Positions 25,146 through 34,669 of a stretch of 38,242 nucleotides of DNA are shown piece by piece. Source of the DNA: an uncultured Clostridium sp. (GTDB lineage: Bacteria; Bacillota; Clostridia; TANB77; CAG-508); the NCBI GenBank assembly GCA_947572545.1, contig CANPCK010000004.1:1-38242 (forward strand), read 5' to 3'. Under the pieces are notes generated by a model. That model was given only the letters and a program-made list of their open reading frames with translations, searched no databases and had not been told where the DNA came from. Every line of letters starts with the position of its first letter. Position 1 is the stretch's first letter. A program made the translations under genes and the position numbers.

Positions 25146-28100
25146 ATGAGAACTAAGAAAATAATTACAGCAATTTTAACATTTGCAGCAATTTTTATAA
25201 TATCAATTTTTACAAATGATATAAAAGCAGCAAGTTTGGGGTATGTAAAAACAACAAGAGATAGGACAGAAGATCGGAATAATATATAAACATCAATTAT
25301 ATAGTGGAACACAATCTGTAAAAGATATATGGAAACTAGTCACATGCAATAAAGATGGAACCATAATAAATGGAGTTCCAGATCTTTACTGTTTAAGAGC
25401 AGGATTAGGATTTACACAAGCAAATCCTAAACAGACAGTTGTTCAATATAATCAAAGTTATGATTTGCCACGTCAATATGAGAATGTAAAAACATATTTC
25501 AGCACACTAGAATCAGAAACAACAATATTTGACGAAGATCAAGAAGCAAATTTCAATGCTGTAATGTGGATATTAGATAATATGCTACTAGAAGGAGCAA
25601 CAAATGAACAAGTAAACACATACTTAAAAAGCTATGCAGGATATACAGACGAGACATTAAATAAATTGGCAAATAAAGAAAATGTATTAACAAGAGCAGA
25701 TATAGAAGCAATACAACAATTAGCAATATGGTACTTTACAAACAATGACGAAGAAGCATTTAATAAAGAAGTATTACCAACACTAAACATGATGATAGTA
25801 GGAGGACCATATAACACAAAAGGAGACGAAAAAGAATATAAAACATTTGCAGACATATTCAATATGATGTTAATAGGAAATTTTGGAACAGAAAGACAAA
25901 ATGCAGCAGCAATGTTATATGATACATTAATAACAGAAGCAAAAAAAGTAACATCAGGATATAAACCAGTAAGAGACATAACAGTATTTTTAGCAGGAGG
26001 AGATGCAGCAAATGAACAACCAATAGTAAGAGTAAAAGAATCAGGAGAAATAGACCTTGCATTAAGAAAATACATATCATCAGTAAATGGAGAGAAGCTA
26101 GAAGGAGAAAAATTAAGAGAACCAGTTTATGACACAAGTAAACTAAACAAAGTAGAAAAAGGTAAAATACAAAAAACAGCAATATACAATCACACAAAAG
26201 AACCAGTAAAAGTATCAATAGGGGATACAGTAACATACAGATTAAGAATATACAATGAAGGTAATTCAGGAGGATATGTAAAAGAAGTAACAGACTATTT
26301 ACCAGCATACCTAAAATATGTATCTTATGGAAATGACGAAGGAATTTGTTGGATATTAGACGAACAAACAGGAAGAATAGCAACATCAACAGAATACTGC
26401 AAAGTAGTAGGAGTTCGGAGGAAATATAGAAGATACAGAGATAGGAAAACAACTAGGAGAGGTATATATACCAGAAGCACAATATGATAGCAAAACAGAC
26501 AAATACATATTAAGTTATGTAGAAATAGAAATATCATGTGAAGTAATGAAAAGTACACCATATGACAAGAACATAACAAATATAGCACAAATTACAAATA
26601 TGGCAGACAAAAATGGAACACCATTATTAGAAGATAGAGACTCTACAGCAGGAGAATATTTAACATTACCAGAAGACGAAAAATTACCAGACTACACAGG
26701 AGGAAAAAATGGTAAAAATGATCCAGTTTATGATGGAAGCAACCGTGTAGGAACAGAAAACAATCCATACTATCCAGGACAAGAAGACGACGATGACTTT
26801 GAAAAAATATATGTAGAAACACCAGAAATAGATTTAGCACTTAGAAAATTCATATCAGCAGTAGGAGATACAAAATATGATAGAGCACCAAAAGTAGACA
26901 CAAGCACACTAAAAAGAGGAGAAGAAACAGCAATTTACAACCACAGTAAATTACCAGTAGCATTAGAAATAGGAGATGTAGTAACATATACATTAAGACT
27001 ATATAATGAAGGAGAAGTAGACGCTAGAGTAGCAGAAGTAAAAGACTATTTAGATAAAAACTTAAAATATGTACCATTTGGGGATGACAAAGATGCAAAA
27101 TGGTGGACATCAGTAGAAGGGGAAAAATATAATACACTAACATCTACAGCAAACTGTATAGTAGTAGGAGTTGGAGGAAATACAGAAACAAAATATGTAG
27201 GAGAAAAATTAGGAGATGCAATAATTCCTGCATATGACAAAACAAATGATAGACTAAGTTTTATAGATATAGAAGTGCACTGTCAAGTACTTCCAATAGA
27301 ACAAACAAAGAAACTAACAAATATTGCAGAAATAACAATACAAACAGATGAATATGGAACACCAATAGATAAAGACAGAGACTCACATCCAGGAAATGTA
27401 AAGTTACCAGAAGATTTTCCAGGATATAAAGACAATGAATCAGACAAACCATATGTACCAGGGCAAGAAGACGATGATGACTTTGAAAAAGTAATTGTAG
27501 TAGTACCAGAAGTAGACTTAGCACTTAGAAAATATATATCAGAAGTAGACGGTAAAAAATTAACAGGAGAAGACTCAAGAGAGCCAGTATATAACACAAC
27601 ACCAATAGATAACAAAACAAAAACAACAGCAGAATATAATCATACAAAAAAAACACTAGAAGTAAAAAAAGGAAGTTTAGTAACATATACAATAAGAGTA
27701 TATAACGAAGGAGACTTAGATGCATATGTTAGTGAAATAACAGACTACTTACCAAACTACCTAATATACTTACCAGAAAATAGCATAAATAAAAAATATG
27801 GTTGGAGTTATGATGAAAAAACAAGACAAGTAAAAACAACAATAACAGCAAAAGAAAACAAAGCAGGCGATGAGATATATAAAGATAGAGCAAGCCAAAA
27901 ACTATTAAAAGCATATGATGGAGGTAAAAGACTAGACTATATAGATGTAGAAATAATATGTAAAGTAGACAATAAAGCATTAGGAAATGGAATACTTACA
28001 AACTTAGCTCAAATAACAGAAATAAAAGATGAGAACAATAAGAAGATAGACAAAGACAGGGACTCAACACCAAATGGTAACTTTAAACTACCAGAAGACA

Positions 28101-29446
28101 AAAATAGACCAACATACAAAGACAACGAATCAAAAAATAAATATGTACCAGGACAAGAAGACGATGATGACTTTGAAAAAGTATTAGTAAAACCAGACTT
28201 TGACTTAGCACTTAGAAAATTCATAACAAAAGTTGGAGAAAAAACAGTAAACAATAGGTATCCAGAAGTAAGTTACAAAGACGAAAAACTACAATATAAA
28301 CACACAAAAGAACCAATAGGAGTTGTGACAGGAGATATAGTAACATATACAATAAGAGTATATAACGAAGGCGAGGCAGATGGATATGCAAATGAAATAA
28401 CAGACGATGTACCAGAAGGATTAGAATTTTTACCAGAACATAAAACAAATACAGAATATAGATGGAAAATGTTAGATGAAAATGAAGAAGAAACAAATGA
28501 TGTAAAAAAAGCAAAATACATCATAACAGACTATCTATCAGTAATCCAAGAAAAAGAAACTGGAAGAAAGAATTTAATAAAAGCATTTAATAAAACAGGA
28601 GAAATTACAAATACAAATCCAGACTATAAAGATGTACAAATAGCATTTAAAGTGACATACAAAGCAAAAACAACAGACGAAGCAGCAAGAACAATAATAA
28701 ACACAGCACAAATATCAGAAGACTCAGACGATGATATAGACTCTAAGCCAAATAGAGACGAAGTATATAATCACAAAGGAAATAATGAAGACGACATAGA
28801 CTATGATCAAGTAAAAGTAAAATACTTTGATTTATCATTATTAAAATGGGTTGGACAGACACAAATAACATTAAATGGAAAAACAGAAACGAAAGACACA
28901 GGACATACAGTAGAAAATGCTAAAAATGAAGACCCTGTGAAAATAGAAATACAAGCAAAAGATGTAAAGAAAATAAAAATAAAATATATTTATACAATAA
29001 GAGTTACAAATGAAGGAGAAATTGCAGGGTATGCAAAAGAAGTAACAGATTATATACCAGCAGGACTAAAATTTGTAAAAGAAGACAATCCAGATTGGTA
29101 TGAAATAAGTGAAGGAGTTGTTGGAACAAAAGCATTAGAAGATAAACTATTACAACCAGGAGAATTTGCGGAGGTAAAAATAACTCTAACATGGATAAAT
29201 GGAACAGAAAACTTTGGAGAAAAAATAAACTTAGCAGAAATAAGTAAAGACTATAATGAAAGTGGAAGTCCAGATGTAGACTCAACACCAAATAACAAAG
29301 TACCAGGAGAAGATGATATAGACGATGCACCAGTAATAATTACAGTAAAAACAGGAAAAGCACAAATGTATATTGGATTAACACTAATAGTAATTGTGAC
29401 ATTTGCAGGAGGAATTGGACTAATAAAGAAATATGTACTAGAATAG
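25146..29446 (+). CDS. Giant surface protein: thioester domain plus DUF11-like repeats, read through two +1 shifts
   Basis: Three frame segments (43, 380 and 1009 residues) join at C25275 and C26416 to give 1432 residues. A signal peptide (1-29, ending IKAA) precedes a thioester (TQXA-type) adhesin domain with Cys in LYCLRAGLGF and Gln in IQQLAIWYF, the pair that forms an internal thioester able to bond host surfaces. Then come about five repeats of 190-230 residues, most starting EIDLALRKFI and ending in a GQEDDDDFEKV linker, with DUF11-like core TYTIRVYNEG-(10)-ITDYLP and several ITxxxDRDS strands. The C-terminus is a single membrane helix (MYIGLTLIVIVTFAGGIGLI) without LPXTG. Shift 2 sits inside a repeat whose sibling lacks the extra C. 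The ribosome binding site is AAAGGTGG. Confidence 0.88.
25275..25278 (+). other. CGGA +1 shift site 6 (adhesin, near start)
   Basis: In-frame CGG follows GAT (Asp). Unshifted translation stops after three more codons. Skipping C25275 gives GGA ATA ATA TAT and leads into the thioester domain. Confidence 0.85.
26416..26419 (+). other. CGGA +1 shift site 7 (adhesin, first repeat)
   Basis: In-frame CGG follows GTT (Val). The paralogous repeat at about 27164-27180 encodes the same VVGVGGN with GTTGGAGGAAAT and no C, so this copy has exactly one extra base. Confidence 0.92.
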
Positions 29447-29461
29447 TATAATAAAACGCAG

Positions 29462-29488
29462 TGGGCGCCTGGTAAAACCAGACGCCCA
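29462..29488. terminator. Bidirectional terminator between adhesin and small peptide
   Basis: TGGGCGCCTGGT pairs with ACCAGACGCCCA (one C-A mismatch). CCTTTT follows on the plus strand and a T run follows on the minus strand, so it serves both convergent genes. Confidence 0.85.
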
Positions 29489-29494
29489 AACCTT

Positions 29495-29608
29495 TTAGTG
29501 TTGAAAAAGGCAAATCACTGCGATGATGATGAGAATTGCAATTACGATACCAAAATCCAAATTCCAGATAAAAAGGATAAAACCAATACCGATGATAGCT
29601 GAAAGCAT
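29495..29608 (-). CDS. 37-residue hydrophobic peptide
   Basis: A minus-strand ORF behind TGAGGAG encodes 37 residues, nearly all hydrophobic, with two short membrane segments separated by WNLDFG. Codon use is unusual for this window (many ATC, CTT and GGT), hinting at a different origin. It could be a small membrane protein or a toxin-like peptide; nothing identifies its role. It converges on the adhesin gene at the shared terminator. Confidence 0.55.
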   Translation of the reverse strand: MLSAIIGIGFILFIWNLDFGIVIAILIIIAVICLFQH

Positions 29609-29699
29609 AAAAACACTCCTCAAAATTTGATTTTTTTACCAAAGGTAACTGCCTAATATAACTTTATTATACCACAATTAACATAAAAAGTAAAATTTT

Positions 29700-29726
29700 G
29701 AAATTTAGGGACGTTCCTTAAATTTC
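29700..29726. repeat. REP-like hairpin before trmFO
   Basis: GAAATTTAGGGA pairs with TCCTTAAATTTC (one G-T) around CGT. It lies 18 bases before the trmFO start, so it will be in or next to its ribosome binding region. Confidence 0.6.
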
Positions 29727-29743
29727 ACAGAAAGGAATAAATA

Positions 29744-31103
29744 ATGGTAACAGTAATAGGAGCAGGACTTGCAGGTTGTGAAGCGGCCTACCAAATAGCT
29801 AAAAAAGGAATAAAAGTAAAACTATATGAAATGAAACCAAAAAAATTCACACCAGCACATACAAATAAGAATTTAGCAGAAATAGTATGCAGTAACTCAT
29901 TCAAATCAAACTTAATAACAAATGCATGTGGATTATTAAAAGAAGAGCTAAGAAACCTAGACAGTTTACTTATAAAAATAGCAGACAAAACAAAAGTGCC
30001 AGCAGGACAAGCATTAGCAGTAGATAGAGAAAAGTTTTCAGAAGAAGTAACAAAAGAAATAAAAAATATGAAAAACATAGAAATTATAGAAGAAGAAATA
30101 GGAGAAAATATACACTTACAAGACTTAATAAAAGAAGGAATAACAATAATTGCAACAGGACCATTAACAAGTGATAAATTATCAGAAGAAATAATAGAAT
30201 TAACAGGAGAAAAAGGACTAGCATTTTTTGATGCAGCAGCGCCTATTGTTGAAAAAGACAGTATTAATTTTGATATTGCTTTTTTTGGGAATAGGTATGA
30301 CCAAGAAAGAGGAAAAGAGGAAGAAATAAATAACTGGAAAGAAAGAATAAAAGAACAAGAAAAAAGCTATATTAATCTACCAATGAATAAAGAAGAATAC
30401 GAAAATTTTTGGAAAGAATTAGTAAATGCGGAAATAGTAGAACTACATAAATTTGAAAAAAGAGAAATATTTGAAGGATGTATGCCAATAGAAGTAATGG
30501 CAAAAAGGGGAATAGATACCCTAAGATTTGGACCATTAAAACCAGTGGGATTTACAGACTTAAGAACAGGAAGAAGACCATATGCGGTAGTACAATTAAG
30601 ACAAGATAATGAAGGAGGAACATTATATAACATAGTAGGATTTCAAACAAATCTAAAATTTGGAGAACAAAAAAGAATACTAAAAATGATACCAGGACTG
30701 GAAAATGCAGAAATTATAAAATATGGAGTAATGCATAGAAATACATATATAAATTCACCTAAATTTTTAGATAATACATATAATTTTAAAGAAAACAAGC
30801 AAATATATTTTGCAGGACAAATAACAGGCGTAGAAGGGTATGTAGAATCAATATCTTCAGGAATGGTAGCACGGATTAAATGTTGTAGCAAATATAAAAG
30901 GAAAAGAAAAAATAACATTTGAAAAAGAAACTATGATAGGAGCATTAGCAGAATATATTAGTACAGAAAATAAAAACTTTCAACCAATGAATGCAAATTT
31001 TGGGATACTTCCAAGTTTAGAAACAAAGATAAAAGACAAAAAGATTAGGTATGAAGAATTAGCAAAAAAAGCACTAGAAAAAATAAATTTACATAAAGAA
31101 TGA
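29744..31103 (+). CDS. trmFO: TrmFO, folate-dependent tRNA m5U54 methyltransferase, read through a +1 shift at 30872
   Basis: TrmFO methylates U54 in the tRNA T loop using methylene-tetrahydrofolate and FAD. The N-terminus holds the FAD motif [21 protein letters not shown]. Family signatures follow: [71 protein letters not shown], and [21 protein letters not shown]. Here the frame breaks at C30872; skipping it continues [20 protein letters not shown] and [13 protein letters not shown] to the stop at 31101, 452 residues in all, normal for the family. Unshifted, the last 76 residues are replaced by a short basic tail. This is a housekeeping gene, so loss of function at this site would be surprising. 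Confidence 0.95.
30872..30875 (+). other. CGGA +1 shift site 8 (TrmFO)
   Basis: In-frame CGG follows GCA (Ala). Skipping C30872 gives GGA TTA AAT, matching the family's conserved SGxxAGxN turn. Confidence 0.9.
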
Positions 31104-31110
31104 ACAAAAT

Positions 31111-31139
31111 TTGACAAAATAAGAAAAAAAGTGTATAAT
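31111..31139 (+). promoter_or_regulatory. Strong promoter of the second coiled-coil gene
   Basis: Perfect TTGACA (31111-31116), a 17-base spacer and perfect TATAAT (31134-31139), beginning just after the shifted-frame stop of trmFO. Confidence 0.88.
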
Positions 31140-31158
31140 TAAATCTAGTTATGATAGA

Positions 31159-31220
31159 TTGATAAAATTATGTTTATCAAAAAGACCTAGGTCTTTTCAT
31201 ATGAAATTACATTTCATATG
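31159..31220 (+). other. Three consecutive perfect hairpins in a 5' leader
   Basis: TTGATAAA (31159-31166) pairs with 31173-31180. An 18-bp palindrome spans 31180-31197 (centre GACCTAGGTC). CATATGAAAT (31198-31207) pairs with 31211-31220. They lie end to end within the untranslated leader, just downstream of the promoter. Confidence 0.75.
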
Positions 31221-31261
31221 AAATAGACTAAAGGATGAATGAAATTTTAGGAGGTATACTA

Positions 31262-32635
31262 ATGGCTAAAAAGGTTTATAAAAACAAATTTCAAAGAGAT
31301 GAAGAAGCAAAAAAAGCAGCTAGAAGAAAAACAGTAAATAAAAAGAAAAACACAAATACAAATAGAGGACAAGACAGCACTAAAAAAACAGAGAAATTAT
31401 TTACAGAGATGCTAAATATGACTGATGCTGAAAGAAACGAAAGATTAAATGAAATAGATATAATGATAGCAAGATTAAGTAAGCAAATAGAAATAAAAGA
31501 AAAAATAAAAGGACAAGAAGAAGCTGTAGGAAAATTAAGAAAAGAAATTAAAAGACTAGAGGGGGAACAAAGACGATTAGAAGTTTTTCCTCAAATCAAA
31601 GATCAAGTTAAGAAAATAATGGCAATTAGAGATAGAATGATAGCTAAAAGAGCAAAAGAATTTGAGTTAGCAAAAAGAGAATTAGAAGAAGCGAGAAGAA
31701 AAGAAGATAGAGCAAAAGAAATTGATGACGAGTTAAAAGAACTAGATAAATATAGTAAGAACTTTGCCCAAAAATCTAAACTAACAGATGCAGATAAAAC
31801 AGAAAATGCAGAAAAATCAAAAAGATATAATGAATTAGTAAAAGAAAAAGAGAAATTAGGCAAAAGAGGAGACATAAAAGGAAAAGTAAAAGCGGCAGAA
31901 GCAAGAGTAGAAGAATTTAACAAAGGAAAAACTAGAATAGATACTACAATAAGTAAATGTAATATGGCTTGGAAAATGCTATTTATAGGAAAAAGCTGGG
32001 ATGAAATAGCTCTTGCATCAGTTGAAAAGTTTGCAAATAGACAAAAAGAAGAAGCAGAAAAAGTAGATACACAGCAACCTACACAACAACAACCTACTCA
32101 ACAGCAACCTGCTCAGCAACAATCTACACAGCAGCAACCTACTCAGCAACCATTTTTTGGAGAAAGTGAAACGCCTAAAAAAGGAGAGGTAGACTTAGGT
32201 GAAGTTCAAAAAGAAGTAGCGGAAAAAATGAAAGACGAGAAACTACCTGTTCCTAAAAAGAAATTTGCAGAAAGATTTCCAAGAATTTCAAAACTACCAA
32301 TTATTGGTAAATGGATTGAAAGTATTGCAGATAAAAAAATAAATGAAGAAGAAAGAATAGCAAAGATAGCTGAATCTTTACATAATCCAGCATATTTATC
32401 AAGGACAAAAGATGATAAAGATGGAGAAGCAGCAGAAAAAATAGAAGTAAAAGTTCCAGAGAAAACAGAAACAAAAGCTCCAGAAAAAGGAGAAAATAAA
32501 AAAACAGATAGAGACTTATTTATTGAATATTTAAGAGAGTCAGTAGGTGCAGGACATACAGAAACAGAAAAATATAAAAATGTAAAAACAATAGAACAAG
32601 AAAAATCAGACGGAATAGAACTAGGAGATGACTAA
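31262..32635 (+). CDS. Charged coiled-coil protein with Q/P/T-rich linker, unknown function
   Basis: The 457-residue product starts at the ATG at 31262 behind AGGAGGT; an upstream ATG at 31235 lacks a site. The first 60 residues are Lys/Arg-rich. About 60-230 is a long Lys/Glu coiled coil. A linker of about 25 residues (around 270-297) is made of P-T-Q-Q-Q type repeats. After that come a predicted globular or amphipathic segment (RFPRISKLPIIGKWIESIADKK), KVPEKTETKAPEK repeats and an acidic tail. There is no signal peptide or membrane helix, and no recognised enzyme motif. The strong promoter and structured leader imply high or regulated expression. A cytoskeletal or scaffold role is only a guess. 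Confidence 0.65.
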   Translation: MAKKVYKNKFQRDEEAKKAARRKTVNKKKNTNTNRGQDSTKKTEKLFTEMLNMTDAERNERLNEIDIMIARLSKQIEIKEKIKGQEEAVGKLRKEIKRLEGEQRRLEVFPQIKDQVKKIMAIRDRMIAKRAKEFELAKRELEEARRKEDRAKEIDDELKELDKYSKNFAQKSKLTDADKTENAEKSKRYNELVKEKEKLGKRGDIKGKVKAAEARVEEFNKGKTRIDTTISKCNMAWKMLFIGKSWDEIALASVEKFANRQKEEAEKVDTQQPTQQQPTQQQPAQQQSTQQQPTQQPFFGESETPKKGEVDLGEVQKEVAEKMKDEKLPVPKKKFAERFPRISKLPIIGKWIESIADKKINEEERIAKIAESLHNPAYLSRTKDDKDGEAAEKIEVKVPEKTETKAPEKGENKKTDRDLFIEYLRESVGAGHTETEKYKNVKTIEQEKSDGIELGDD

Positions 32636-32662
32636 AAAATCCTATAAAATATTACATAAATA

Positions 32663-32727
32663 TTGACAAATAAAAAATAGTATGATAAAATATGTGAACA
32701 CGTATTGAGGTTGATACGTGTTCACAT
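32663..32727 (+). promoter_or_regulatory. Ribosomal operon promoter with a 14-bp hairpin at the transcript start
   Basis: TTGACA (32663-32668), a 17-base spacer and TAAAAT (32686-32691) are followed at once by ATGTGAACACGTAT, pairing perfectly with 32714-32727 across an 8-base loop. The transcript would begin inside the left arm, so its 5' end would be a stable hairpin, possibly protecting the mRNA or acting as a regulator site. About 140 bases of leader follow before rpmG. Confidence 0.75.
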
Positions 32728-32869
32728 CGTTATTTAAGTCAAAATTCTTTAATAAATAAATGATTAAAGAATGGATTAAACGCAAATAATATTTGAGCTT
32801 TTATTGCTTCGTTCAAAAGCTTAAATTAAAATCAACAAATAACATATAAAATTACGGAGGTGTATTTAA

Positions 32870-33034
32870 ATGGCTGCAAAAGGTCCAAGAGAAAACATTA
32901 CATTAGAATGTACAGAATGTAAAAGAAGAAATTATATGACATCTAAAAACAAAAGAAATAATACAGATAGATTAGAAATAGTTAAATACTGTAAATATTG
33001 CAAAAAGCGTACAACTCACAAAGAAACTAAATAA
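32870..33034 (+). CDS. rpmG: Ribosomal protein L33 (bL33)
   Basis: The 54-residue protein is a zinc-binding L33 with both CxxC pairs: [17 protein letters not shown] and [15 protein letters not shown]. It is part of the large ribosomal subunit. An ACGGAGGTG site precedes the ATG. Position before secE and nusG is the standard Firmicutes arrangement. Confidence 0.95.
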   Translation: MAAKGPRENITLECTECKRRNYMTSKNKRNNTDRLEIVKYCKYCKKRTTHKETK

Positions 33035-33061
33035 CTTTAATATTAAGGGGGAGCTTAAGAT

Positions 33062-33457
33062 ATGGGAAAAGCAGATAAGCCAGAAAAAAATAATAATAAG
33101 AAACAAAAACATTTCTGGAAAGACTTTAAAGCTGAATTAAAGAAAGTTATTTGGCCAACTAAAAGTCAAGTTGTAAATAATACAATAATAGTAATAGTTA
33201 TTGTTATAATAGTAACAGCTCTTTGCTTTATATTAGACCTAGCTTTTGAGGCTTTAAATACATACGGAGTAGATAAATTAAAAGCTACAGTACAAAATAG
33301 TGTTTCAAATACAGTAGAAGGTGGAAATACAGTAGATAATAACACAGTAAATGAAAACACAACAAATAATGATAATACTACTGCAGATAGTGGAAACAAT
33401 ACTGTAGAAACAAATGAAATAAATAATGACAATACTGTAGAAAATAACGCTGAATAA
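33062..33457 (+). CDS. secE: SecE preprotein translocase subunit with an Asn/Thr-rich tail
   Basis: The SecE core spans about residues 15-75: FWKDFKAELKKVIWPTKSQV, the amphipathic helix and single membrane helix that clamp SecY. The whole protein has 131 residues because of a C-terminal tail of about 55 residues made mostly of Asn, Thr, Val and Glu (NTVEGGNTVDNNTVNENTT). Most bacterial single-helix SecE proteins stop soon after the helix. With this orientation the tail would be outside the membrane. It lies between rpmG and nusG with normal spacing and a GGGGGAG site. Confidence 0.93.
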   Translation: MGKADKPEKNNNKKQKHFWKDFKAELKKVIWPTKSQVVNNTIIVIVIVIIVTALCFILDLAFEALNTYGVDKLKATVQNSVSNTVEGGNTVDNNTVNENTTNNDNTTADSGNNTVETNEINNDNTVENNAE

Positions 33458-33479
33458 TTAATTTAAGGAGGCGGATAAA

Positions 33480-34013
33480 TTGGCACATCAAAAAGAAGAC
33501 TCAGTCGCAAGATGGTATGTTATACACACTTATTCAGGATATGAAAATAAAGTAAAAACAGACCTAGAAAAAATGGTAAAAAATAGAGAACTAGAAGACT
33601 ATTTCTTTGAAATAATAGTACCTATGGAAGAACAAATAGAAATAAAAGATGGAAAAAGAAAAGCAAATTTAAAAAAAGTATTTCCAGGATACGTTTTAAT
33701 AAAAATGATAGTAACAGATGAAACATGGTATATAGTAAGAAATACAAGAGGAGTTACAGGCTTCGTAGGATCAGGAACAAACCCAATACCACTTACAGAG
33801 GAAGAAATAAGGAACATGGGATTTGAAGAAGTAGAAGTCAAAATAGACTATGATGTAAATGAATCTGTAAAAGTTATAAATGGTCCATTAGAAGGATTTA
33901 TAGGAGTAGTACAAGAAATAAATAAAGAAAAAGGAAAAGTAAAAGTCCTAGTATCTATGTTTGGAAGAGAAACACCTGTTGAATTAGAATTTGCACAGGT
34001 ACAAAAAATTTAA
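33480..34013 (+). CDS. nusG: Transcription elongation factor NusG
   Basis: The 177-residue protein has a TTG start behind AAGGAGGCGG. The NGN domain has RWYVIHTYSGYENKVKTDLE, VFPGYVLIKM and WYIVRNTRGVTGFVG. The C-terminal KOW domain has VKVINGPLEGFIGVVQEI and FGRETPVELEFAQVQ. It links RNA polymerase to the ribosome or Rho. Confidence 0.97.
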   Translation: MAHQKEDSVARWYVIHTYSGYENKVKTDLEKMVKNRELEDYFFEIIVPMEEQIEIKDGKRKANLKKVFPGYVLIKMIVTDETWYIVRNTRGVTGFVGSGTNPIPLTEEEIRNMGFEEVEVKIDYDVNESVKVINGPLEGFIGVVQEINKEKGKVKVLVSMFGRETPVELEFAQVQKI

Positions 34014-34069
34014 AAATTAAGCTTTAAAACTTAAAATATATATAAACTTAAAAGGAGGTGCTAAATAAA

Positions 34070-34498
34070 ATGGCAGAAAAAGAAATCACAAATGTAATTA
34101 AATTACAAATAGAAGCAGGAAAAGCAACACCAGCTCCACCAGTTGGTCCAGCATTAGGTTCAAGTGGTGTAAACATTATGCAATTTGTTAAAGAATTCAA
34201 TGACAGAACAGCTAACCAACCAGGAATGATAATCCCAGTAGTTATCACAGTATATAAAGACAAATCATTTGAATTTATAACAAAAGTTCCACCAGTTGCA
34301 GTATTAATTAAAAAAGCTATAAAAATAGAAAAAGGTTCTGGAAAGCCAAATAAAGAAAAAGTTGCAAAAATAACAAAAGAACAAGTAAAACAAATAGCAG
34401 AACAAAAAATGGAAGACTTAAATGCAGCATCAATAGAAACAGCTATGAGTATGGTGGAAGGAACAGCCCGTTCTATGGGAATCACAGTAGTCGAATAA
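34070..34498 (+). CDS. rplK: Ribosomal protein L11 (uL11)
   Basis: The 142-residue L11 starts at the ATG at 34070 with AAAGGAGGT upstream. Signatures: [33 protein letters not shown], and the C-terminal rRNA-binding domain ending [11 protein letters not shown]. It binds the GTPase-associated centre of 23S rRNA. Confidence 0.97.
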   Translation: MAEKEITNVIKLQIEAGKATPAPPVGPALGSSGVNIMQFVKEFNDRTANQPGMIIPVVITVYKDKSFEFITKVPPVAVLIKKAIKIEKGSGKPNKEKVAKITKEQVKQIAEQKMEDLNAASIETAMSMVEGTARSMGITVVE

Positions 34499-34500
34499 TA

Positions 34501-34603
34501 ATCAGCATCTTGCGTCGTTATTTCAAATATACAAAATGCTCAACGTACATCAGTACGCCTCCGCTTTTGTAATTTGAAATGCCTAGCAATATACTAATTC
34601 TTA
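34501..34603. repeat. Intergenic repeat, copy 1 (rplK-rplA)
   Basis: It contains ATCAGCATCTTGC, GTACATCAGTACGCCTC (34545-34561) and GCAATATACTAATTCTTAT (34585-34603). The same blocks occur in inverted order and complement at 35479-35588 and partly at 36167-36189. Confidence 0.7.
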
Positions 34604-34669
34604 TACGACTAAAAAATTCAAAGATATTGGGAGAAGATTAAATCTTCGTTATAACCAAAGGAGGTAAAA

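Noticed and set aside
2566..30875. Treating the seven split genes as independent pseudogenes.
   Set aside because: Every break is the same single-base event at CGGA, the downstream parts keep conserved motifs and normal codon use, and no other stops or deletions are seen in them.
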